DNA from: Salvelinus alpinus
Lineage: Eukaryota; Chordata; Actinopteri; Salmoniformes; Salmonidae
Direction of reading: 5' to 3'
Assembly: GCF_045679555.1 (NCBI RefSeq)
Contig: NC_092096.1
Location: forward strand, 20,188,688 to 20,252,687
Length of the DNA stretch: 64,000 nucleotides
Positions 56,840 through 64,000 of the stretch are shown here, in pieces. The position numbers and the translations under genes were made by a program. Numbering within the stretch: position 1 is the first letter of the stretch; the number at the start of each line of letters is the position of its first letter. A model generated the notes under the pieces. It had not been told where the DNA came from. It made no database searches and saw only the letters and a program-made list of their open reading frames with translations.

Positions 56840-59417
56840 TGTCACGCCCTGGCCTTAGTATTATTTGTTTTCTTTATTATTTTAGTTAGGTCAGGGTGTG
56901 ACATGGGGAATGTTTGTGTTTTATCGGTTTTGGGTGGTTATATGGTAAAGGGGTTGTTGGGTGTAGTGTATGGGTTTGTGTTGAGTGCATGTGCCTAGCT
57001 GTGTCTATGTTATACGTTTGTAGCCTGTGTGTGCACTTCGTTCATAGCTTCACGATCGTTTTCTTGTTTTGTTTAGTGTGTAAGTGTTTTTGTTTCGTTT
57101 TGCCTTCGTCATCAAATAAATGAAGATGGCTTATTTTCCTCATGCTGCGTGTTGGTCCGTCTCTCCTCCACACGATCGTGACAGAATTACCCACCAATAC
57201 AGGACCAAGCGGCATGTAAAGCGGAAACAGGACCCACCTACACAGGATTCTTGGACATGGGAGGAGATACTGGATGGTAAGGGGCCGTGGGCACAACCGG
57301 GAGAATATCGCCTCCCTCGTGAAGAGCTGGAGGCAGCGAAAGCCGAGAGGAGGCGATATAAGGAGGCAGCACGGAAGCAAGGCTGGAGACCCATGAGTAA
57401 TACCCAAAAATTTCTTGGGGAGGGGCTCATGGGGAGTGTGGCGAGTCCAGATGGGAGAACTACGTCAACTTCCCGTGCTACCCGTGAGGACTCTAAGAGG
57501 GAACCTGAGCCAGTCGGGCTGATATTGGAGGTGAGCAATGGGAATGATACAGAGACTGTTAAGGATTTATTGGGGAGGTTGGAAGAGAGTGAAATGAGGG
57601 AGCTGCTGTGTTGGTGCGTGAGGCACAAGATCCACCCGACAGAGCGTGTGCGGGATGTGAGGTTACCTGAGTCAGCTCTCCATGCTCGTCCTGATGTGCG
57701 TGCTAACCGTCTGGGAATGACAGTCCCACGAACCAGGCCTCCTGTACGCCTCCCTAGTCCTGCACCTCCTATATTAGCCCCACGTACTAACTCTCCTGTG
57801 ACAGTCCCCAGCCCAGTACAACCAGTGCCTCCTCCACGCACTAGCCCTATGGTGCGTGTCTCCAGCCCTTTACCACCAGTGCCTAAATCACGCACCAAGC
57901 CTCCTGTGTGTCCCCAGAGTCCTGTGCGTCCTGTTGCTGCTCCCCGCACTAGCGCTGAGATGCGTGTTCCCAGCCCGGTACCACCAGTTCCGGCACCACG
58001 CACTAGGCCTAATGTGCGCTCCCAGGGTCCAGTATGCCCTGTTCCTTCTCCCCGCACTAGCCCTGAGATGCGTGTCCCCAGCCCGGTATCACCAGTTCCG
58101 GCACCACGCACCAGGCCTACAGTGCGCCTCAGCCGGTCAGAGTCTGCCGTCTGCACAGCGATGCCTGAACTGCCCGTCTACCCAGCGCCATCTGAGCCAT
58201 CCGTCTACCCAGCGCCATCTGAGCCATCCGTCTACCCAGCGCCATCTGAGCCATCCGTCTGCCCCGAGCCATTAGAGCCGCCCGTCTGTCCCGAGCCGTC
58301 AGAGCCGTTCGTCAGTCAGGAGCCGCTAGAGCCATTCGTCAGACAGGATCTGCCAGAGCCGCCAACCAGACAGGATCTGCCAGAGCCGCCAACCAGACAG
58401 GATCTGCCAGAGCCGCCAACCAGACAGGATCTGCCAGAGCCGCCAACCAGACAGGATCTGCCAGAGCCGCCAACCAGACAGGAGCAGCCAGATCCGTCAG
58501 CCAGCCATGAGCAGCCAGATCCGTCAGCCAGCCATGAGCAGCCAGATCCGTCAGCCAGCCATGAGCAGCCAGATCCGTCAGCCAGCCATGAGCAGCCAGA
58601 TCCGTCAGCCAGCCATGAGCAGCCAGATCCGTCAGCCAGCCATGAGCAGCCAGATCCGTCAGCCAGCCATGGGCCGTCCCTCAGTCCGGAGCTGCCGTCC
58701 CTCAGTCCGGAGCTGCAGTCCCTCAGTCCGGAGCTGCCCCTTATCCTGGTGCTGCCCCTTATCCTGGTGCTGCCCCTTATCCAGGTACTGTCCCTTAGTC
58801 CGGAGCTGCCCCTTAGTTCAGAGCTGCCCCTTAGTCCGGAGCTGCCCCTTAGTCCGGAGCTGCCCCTTAGTCCGGAACTGCCCCTTAATTCAGTGGGGTT
58901 AATGTGGAGGGGGGTCATTTGGAGGAAGCTACGGAGGCGGTTAGTGACTGTGGTGGGGTGGGGACCACGACCAGTGCCGGAGCCGCCACCGTGGAAGGAA
59001 GCCCACCCAGACCCTCCCCTAGACTGTGTGCTGGTGCGCCCGGAGTTCGCACCTTAAGGGGGGGGTTATGTCACGCCCTGGCCTTAGTATTATTTGTTTT
59101 CTTTATTATTTTAGTTAGGTCAGGGTGTGACATGGGGAATGTTTGTGTTTTATCGGTTTTGGGTGGTTATATGGTAAAGGGGTTGTTGGGTGTAGTGTAT
59201 GGGTTTGTGTTGAGTGCATGTGCCTAGCTGTGTCTATGTTATATTAAACGTTTGTAGCCTGTGTGTGCACTTCGTTCATAGCTTCACGATCGTTTTCTTG
59301 TTTTGTTTAGTGTGTAAGTGTTTTTGTTTCGTTTTGCCTTCGTCATCAAATAAATGAAGATGGCTTATTTTCCTCATGCTGCGTGTTGGTCCGTCTCTCC
59401 TCCACACGATCGTGACA
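56840..59417 (+). mobile_element. Non-autonomous LTR element, complete and young, TSD GCCAA
   Basis: 5' LTR 56840-57183 (344 bp) and 3' LTR 59069-59417 (349 bp) differ mainly by a 5-bp TTAAA-type insertion. Direct repeats GCCAA occur at 56835-56839 and 59418-59422. Polypurine tract AAGGGGGGGGG at 59056-59065. The interior begins GAATTACCCACCAA, as in the element at 37265, without a TGG primer-binding site. The interior holds one uninterrupted ORF and no pol genes. Confidence 0.95.
57120..59057 (+). CDS. LTR-started proline-rich repeat protein, intact, 645 aa
   Basis: The ATG at 57120 overlaps the poly(A) signal (AATAAATG); a second ATG at 57126 aligns with the start of the relative at 37542. 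The first ~21 residues (MAYFPHAACWS) are LTR-encoded. Residues ~40-100 form a tryptophan- and charge-rich domain (SWTWEEILDGKGPWAQPGEY, EELEAAKAERRRYKEAARK); ~145-175 a likely helix (VKDLLGRLEESEMRELLCWC); ~190-390 a PxxP-rich region with repeated PAPRTRP-like phrases. Then come 9-residue repeats (YPAPSEPSV x4, QDLPEPPTR x5, EQPDPSASH x7), 6-residue SPELPL repeats and a conserved end (HPDPPLDCVLVRPEFAP) just before the polypurine tract. No protease, RT, integrase, zinc knuckle or signal peptide is visible. It could be a Gag-like or RNA-binding packaging protein; this is inference. A closely related but frameshifted copy is at 37542-39310. Confidence 0.8.
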   Translation: MKMAYFPHAACWSVSPPHDRDRITHQYRTKRHVKRKQDPPTQDSWTWEEILDGKGPWAQPGEYRLPREELEAAKAERRRYKEAARKQGWRPMSNTQKFLGEGLMGSVASPDGRTTSTSRATREDSKREPEPVGLILEVSNGNDTETVKDLLGRLEESEMRELLCWCVRHKIHPTERVRDVRLPESALHARPDVRANRLGMTVPRTRPPVRLPSPAPPILAPRTNSPVTVPSPVQPVPPPRTSPMVRVSSPLPPVPKSRTKPPVCPQSPVRPVAAPRTSAEMRVPSPVPPVPAPRTRPNVRSQGPVCPVPSPRTSPEMRVPSPVSPVPAPRTRPTVRLSRSESAVCTAMPELPVYPAPSEPSVYPAPSEPSVYPAPSEPSVCPEPLEPPVCPEPSEPFVSQEPLEPFVRQDLPEPPTRQDLPEPPTRQDLPEPPTRQDLPEPPTRQDLPEPPTRQEQPDPSASHEQPDPSASHEQPDPSASHEQPDPSASHEQPDPSASHEQPDPSASHEQPDPSASHGPSLSPELPSLSPELQSLSPELPLILVLPLILVLPLIQVLSLSPELPLSSELPLSPELPLSPELPLSPELPLNSVGLMWRGVIWRKLRRRLVTVVGWGPRPVPEPPPWKEAHPDPPLDCVLVRPEFAP

Positions 59418-59598
59418 GCCAAAGCAAGCTAGCTACTAGAGTGCAACCCTAAGTAACAGTACAGATGAAGATGAAAAATAAATCAGGCCTATCTTACTGT
59501 AGAAATTATTGTTGAAAACAAGTCTAGGTTGGAATCGTTGCTGTTAAAATACAAGTCATAGTTTTTATTCTGAACTGGAATAAACTGATTGAAGCAAG

Positions 59599-60240
59599 AT
59601 GCTGTTTGAGGCAAACACACTCACACAGTTCTGGGTTGCTCATCAACAGCAGGAAGTGGTCTCCTGCCTGACTGATAACACACTCACACAGTTCTGGGTT
59701 GCTCATCAACAGCAGGAAGTGGTCTCCTGCCTGACTGATAACACACTCACACAGTTCTGGGTTGCTCATCAACAGCAGGAATTGGTCTCCTGCCTGACTG
59801 ATAACACACTCACACAGTTCTGGGTTGCTCATCAACAGCAGGAAGTGGTCTCCTGCCTGACTGATAACACACTCACACAGTTCTGGGTTGCTCATCAACA
59901 GCAGGAAGTGGTCTCCTGCCTGACTGATAACACACGCACACAGTTCCGGGTTGCTCATCAACAGCAGGAAGTGGTCTCCTGCCTGACTGATAACACACTC
60001 ACACAGTTCTGGGTTGCTCATCAACAGCAGGAAGTGGTCTCCTGCCTGACTGAGAAAGCAGTAGATGTTCTGATCCAGTTTGGCACCACATACCTATGTG
60101 AGTCAGGGTTCAAGTACAGAAACAGTCTCAAGGCTGAGTATGACCTCAGTATTGCACTGTCAAAAACTGATCCCAGAACAGACCTGCTTGTTGAAAAGTT
60201 CAACCAGCCACACACCTCTTTGTATTTCATGTTTTCAATA
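59599..60240 (+). pseudogene. hAT-type transposase C-terminal piece with 7x internal repeat
   Basis: The frame (59599-60495) begins with seven copies of a 21-residue unit (NTLTQFWVAHQQQEVVSCLT) and continues KAVDVLIQFGTTYLCESGF, then KYRNSLKAEYDLSIALSKTD and VEKFNQPHTS. The FGTTYLCESGF...KYRN..AE.DL stretch is the hAT C-terminal dimerisation region of ZBED/FAM200-like proteins, with a short internal deletion after ESGF. The catalytic region is absent. It probably once joined the BED piece at 56497. Confidence 0.7.
59614..60054 (+). repeat. 63-bp tandem repeat, 7 copies
   Basis: Seven exact-length copies starting at 59614, 59677, 59740, 59803, 59866, 59929 and 59992, with only scattered substitutions (for example GGAATTGG in copy 3, CACGCAC and TTCCGGG in copy 6). 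A 63-bp period keeps the reading frame. Confidence 0.97.
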
Positions 60241-60499
60241 TTGTATTGTAGTAACCCTAGGGCATTTGTTCACCATAAGGTAAGAATTATTTCATCACAG
60301 AGAATGTTAATACTTTTAAAGTATTTAGTGATTGTGCCATGTTGTGGTGATAACTCAGAGCCTGATAGAATAACCAGGGAAAACCTCAGTAACTGTTGTG
60401 AAAACACGATGGATCAAAGCCAGAGTGCAATACCGTTACTTAGGGACTTCACTTACTTACGCCTTGGTTTTTACGTGGATTTTGTAGTTACTTAAAATT
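60241..60499. other. No separate feature
   Basis: The open frame from 59599 continues to 60495 without recognisable domain. Nothing else supported. Confidence 0.4.
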
Positions 60500-61075
60500 T
60501 GACAGTCTATTGTCTCTGAAACGGAGCATAATTGAACCAGGACACTGACACAAGATAAAACGGATACTACAATCCCTGATTTCAGTCTTAACTCAATTTT
60601 GACCAAATGTGTTGTTACTGCAGTTTGTAATTTTACGGCAGAATAGCTGTCCACATAATCCTAATACCTCTTCATGGACTACATTTGAACATTGTCTTCT
60701 TTTAGGGCATGAACTGGTCTGGTCAGATTTCATTAAAACAGTTATTTTAACAATGCTGGTTATGCATCTTGTTCACATTCATCCAAGGACACCTTGACTT
60801 GCATTACACACCCTCACTGCAGAAACATTTCTCATGAAATCATGTGACTTATAGTTAGAGAAAAGGATTCCTGTAAACATGGCCAGCTACGTATACTATA
60901 TACACAGTGGTTTTCCACTAACATGACACAGCACTTTCCACTGACTCTTTCCCCCTAATTAAAGGGATGGTCTTCTGTTAATGATGACCCAGGAGTTTTT
61001 ACTTTCTACACCGCTGTTGGTTCTACTTCCTCTTATCACAACCGGCAGTGATTGGGAGTCCCATAGAGCAGGGGT
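60500..61075 (-). repeat. Segmental duplication, copy 3 (inverted)
   Basis: The reverse complement aligns with 32985-33530: GTTGTTACTGCAGT, GTCCACATAATCCTAATACC, CCAAGGACACCTTGACTTGC, CATGAAATCATGTGACTTA, GTTAATGATGACCCAGGAG. Indels are frequent; no coding exon. Confidence 0.75.
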
Positions 61076-61557
61076 TCTTAAACTTTTTCAGCCTGGGACT
61101 CAAATGATAAATTCTGTGTTTTCCTGGGACCCAAGCTTAGGAACATATGCAACTATATGTAAATATTGGTACATTGCATTGCCCTTATGCCTAAAACAAA
61201 TGCAATATAGACAAAAACAAATAACAATGAAATAGCCATATAAATAGCTAGTCATGTTTATTTTCCCCCATTAAAAACTCAGTCTAGCTAGGTTGGAACA
61301 GTTGCTGTTAAAATTCAATAAATAATTTTAATTCTGAACTGGAACAAACTGATTGATCACATCACACAGATGCATAACAGAACAGATACACAGGCTTTTT
61401 GATAGTGCAACCCTAAGTAACAGTACACATAAATGATCAGGCCTAATGTACATCTTACTGTAGAAATTATTTTTGAAAGAAAGTCTAGGTTGGAACTGTT
61501 GCTGTTAAAATAGAAGTCATAATTTTTTATTCTGAACTGGAATAAACTGATTGATCC
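61069..61557 (+). mobile_element. hAT-like non-autonomous repeat
   Basis: Starts CAGGGGTTCTTAAACTTTTT, a hAT-style terminus, followed by ~190 bp and then two copies of a segment (GGTTGGAACAGTTGCTGTTA...TCTGAACTGGAA.AAACTGATTGAT) at 61280-61357 and 61490-61557. The same segment is found at 59510-59595 next to the hAT C-terminal piece, linking this repeat to that hAT family. No clear 8-bp target duplication. Confidence 0.5.
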
Positions 61558-61685
61558 AGGCTGTATCACATCCGGCCGTGATTGGGATTATCGCAGCGTC
61601 GTCCAGGTTTGGCCGGGGTAGGCCTCATTGTAAATAATGATTTGTTCTTAACTGACTTGCCTAGTTAAATTTAAATATTTTTTAA
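61558..61685 (+). mobile_element. Partial SINE (3' half)
   Basis: CCAGGCTGTATCACATCCGG, GTGATTGGGATTATCGCAG..., GGCCGGGGTAGGCCTCATTG and TTGTTCTTAACTGACTTGCC correspond to the 3' half of the SINE at 35376-35633, in plus orientation. The tRNA-like head is missing. Confidence 0.8.
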
Positions 61686-61805
61686 AAACAATCACATGGA
61701 TGTAGACCAGAAAACACACACACAGTCTCATTGCTGACATTATTTGAGTAATTTCTTTTCAGGTTTTGTTGAAGTGATTTTAAAAAAAACATCCAATAAC
61801 TTGAT

Positions 61806-62705
61806 TCAGTGAATCCTGGCTTTATTGAGGTCAGATGCAAAATAAGATGTAAAGTCTGTGATTAAACCTTTAGTAGCCATCCATATAAACCTGGGGTCCT
61901 CTGCAGAGTCCTTGTTTTTTGCTAAGAATGCAAATTCAGCCACGAACAATTCGTTTTGAAGAAGGGTCGTATTAAAACGCCAACGTTTTGTTTTATTTAC
62001 CTTAAAGCTCACATCCACTTGTGTAACCAGGGGATTATGATCTGAAAGCGTCGCAGGCAATATTTGTATTGGCGTGACGCACATACTTAGAGTGCGCGAG
62101 AATAGAAAACAATCAATTCTAGAGTATGATTTGTGATATGCAGAAAAACAGGTATAATCTTTGATGGCCGGATTCTGAACTCGCCACACAGAGATACTGA
62201 GACGTTCCGTCATTCCATTCAATTGATGCTGATTGTTGGGCATGTGAAAACCTTTGTGTGGATCTATCAAGGTTGAGATTGAAAACTGCATTCATATCTG
62301 CCCCTATGACCAATTCGTACTCTGAAAGTGATAACAATTCTTTGGTAAGGCCATCGAAAAAGCTGTCCTCAAAAACAGCGGGTGCAGAGATAGACACAAA
62401 TGCTACTTTCTAACCATAGATGTGTAAATGTAAGCTAAGTGGCCTGAAGTATCCTTGCTAATCTTTTCTATAACTAAAGTTATATTCCTTTTAATCAAAA
62501 TAACCAGGCCTTTGAACTTAGAGGCTCCACTAGTCGAAGCAGCAACTTTATACACCTTATCCTGTAAGCGATGGATATCCCCTACTCGCAAATGAGATTC
62601 CTGGATAAATACAATATCAATATATTTATGACGCATTACTGTAAGTCTAAACATTACATTTTCTTTATTTTTGCATTCAACCAACACACATTCAGGCATA
62701 AAAGA
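61806..62705 (-). pseudogene. L1/Tx1-type LINE endonuclease (ORF2 start), frameshifted
   Basis: Minus strand from about 62700: FRLTVMRHKYIDIVFIQESH (endonuclease active-site strand), GLVILIKRNI, then after frame changes ELVIGADMNAVFN (the GxDxN region) and, further on, KSYSRIDCFLFSR and LPATLSDHNPLVTQVDV (the SDH active-site motif). The linker ends near 61806 (WMATKGLITDFTSYFASDLN). All landmarks of an L1-type apurinic endonuclease are present, but at least two frameshifts break it and no reverse transcriptase follows. It cannot be one element with the ORF1 at 55380, since the order on the minus strand would be reversed. Confidence 0.8.
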
Positions 62706-63159
62706 GACAGCTTATTAACCATTGTCAAAAACAATCCTGGTAATTATGAGTTGAACTGAAAGTGGTTCAGATTTACCTTCGATAAGTAGTGACAAGTACC
62801 CTCCCGTCACCCGCCGCCAGACCCCCCCTCTGTTTCTGAGAGCATTACATCCACACAACGCAGCTCTGTAGGTCTCTAGACTCAGGCCTATTCTTCCTAA
62901 ATAAAATATATTGCCATCAGGTTATCAACAAAAAAAAAGAAGTTTAAAGTAGACAAATTCATTGCGATATAACCAAGCGAAAGGACACTTGTGAAGCTGT
63001 GTAGCCAAACATGAAAACAAAACCTGGCAACAGTGGTAATTTCTCTCTCTTCTCAACCCTTCATCTCTCTCTCCAACCACGTCTCCATCTATCTCCTCTC
63101 ATGCCTCCGTTCTCTCTTGCCAGGAAGTGATTGTAAGTTCTTCACTGATTAAATAACTT
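62706..63159. other. No feature recognised
   Basis: C- and T-rich patches (TCTCTCTC near 63040-63110). No supported gene. Confidence 0.4.
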
Positions 63160-63164
63160 GCCTG

Positions 63165-63972
63165 TGTCACGCCTGCTCCCTCTCTGGCGCTCTAGGGCGC
63201 CAGACTGCCTTCATTACGCACACCTGTCACCATCGTTACACATTACACGCACCTGCGCTTCACCACCGGTCACCATCACCATCCTTGGACTCACCTGGAC
63301 TCCTTTAATTTGTTGATTGCCTTCCCTATTTCTGTCTACCTCCCCGTGTGTTCCCTGTATCAGCATTGATGTCGTTTCCCCTGGCTAGATGCTGTCCGTG
63401 TTCTGTTCTGTTTCATGTTCTTTATTCATTGAATGTTCACTCCCTGTACCTGCTTCTCCTCCCCGATCCTTACAGAATGCTGATACCACTAAATAAGCAT
63501 CAGGAAGTTTTTTTGGGGTGAAGTCGGGTCTGGGTGCCGTCGCCGAGGGAACTGGGGTGCTTCAGTCAGCTTGTCGGGCTTCCACGCCTTAGCTGGCTCA
63601 TGAGGTCTTCTTGCCTCAGTGGGATCGGCAGGCGCCCACCCCACGTCATGCTTCAGCCGGCCATCAGGCTCCCACTCAACGGGATCGTCGGGCTGTCACT
63701 CCTCAGCCGGGTCGTCAGGCTCCCACGCCTGAGCCGGCTTGCCAGGCTCCCATGCCTGAGCCGGTTCGTCGGGCTTCTACACCCCAGTCGGTTTGTCCAG
63801 CGTCCATGCCTCGGCTGGCCCATACTTCCCCGTGTGTTCCCTGTATCAGCATTGATGTCATTTCCCCTGTCCAGACGCTGTCCGTATTCTGTTTCTGTTC
63901 TGTTTCATGTCCGTTATTCATTAAATGTAAACTCCCTGTACCTGCTTCTCGTCCCCGCCGTCGATCCTTACA
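63165..63972 (+). mobile_element. Short LTR element, TSD GCCTG
   Basis: Flanked by GCCTG at 63160-63164 and 63973-63977. 5' LTR 63165-63474 (TGTCACGCCTG...CCTTACA). The last part of the LTR (CCCGTGTGTTCCCTGTATCA...GATCCTTACA) recurs at 63830-63972 as a 5'-shortened 3' LTR. The ~350-bp interior starts GAATGCTG and encodes degenerate 9-residue RQAPTPEPA / CQAPMPEP-type repeats of about 27 bp, the same style of proline-rich tandem repeat as in the elements at 37265 and 56840. No enzymes. The outer LTR sequence matches the fragment at 15944-16088. Confidence 0.85.
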
Positions 63973-64000
63973 GCCTGATTAAATAGTTCCTCTATTAGTA

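Noticed and set aside
55380-62705. L1-type ORF1 and endonuclease as one element
   Set aside because: Both are on the minus strand, but ORF1 lies downstream of the endonuclease, the reverse of the required order, with other elements between.

Overview
This is a vertebrate genomic window, almost certainly from a salmonid fish (salmon, trout or char). The call rests on tRNA-derived SINEs of the salmonid HpaI/SmaI type, a Tc1-like transposon, L2/CR1-type and L1/Tx1-type LINEs, a Ty3/Gypsy retrotransposon, long (TG)n and (AC)n tracts, and intron-containing AIG1/GIMAP GTPase genes. Nothing prokaryotic was seen.

Layout. 1-15943 is one huge coding-like tandem array with 18-bp and 24-bp units (SSDTSQ and SSDSDTSQ in one frame). 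It runs off the left edge and ends on the right inside LTR-like sequence. 16.1-21 kb holds a GIMAP pair arranged head to head: a minus-strand copy whose invariant P-loop lysine codon is a stop, and a plus-strand copy that looks intact and ends in telomere-type repeats. 21-36 kb is a mosaic of duplicated blocks from the GIMAP neighbourhood, SINEs, LINE remnants, a Tc1 relic and a third, broken GIMAP copy (33951-34408). 36-40 kb carries a solo LTR and a complete 2.4-kb LTR element with target duplications. 40.2-44.1 kb holds two striking minisatellites, one inverted on itself and one expanded inside a duplicated block. 44.5-51 kb is LINE and LTR debris. 51.0-54.8 kb is a 3'-truncated, frameshifted Ty3/Gypsy element. 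55.4-64 kb has L1-type relics, a hAT transposase split around a young 2.6-kb LTR element with an intact 645-codon ORF, and a small LTR element with target duplications near the right edge.

How the parts relate. The only plausible host genes are the GIMAPs, which in vertebrates act as membrane-associated immune-cell GTPases. The window looks like a GIMAP cluster broken up by duplication and transposition. At least five LTRs of different sequence (16484, 36148, 37265, 48659 and 56840) share one design. A start codon lies just after or overlapping the poly(A) signal, followed by the peptide motif A-A-x-W-S, with the frame leaving the LTR in the same phase every time. In the two long copies this frame continues into a proline-rich, repeat-bearing protein that has no reverse transcriptase, protease or integrase. 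That LTR-started protein family is the strongest candidate here for an under-described system.

Limits. All calls come from reading the sequence by eye, without database search or expression data. Paralogue names for the GIMAPs, LINE clades and exact element ends outside the target duplications are uncertain.
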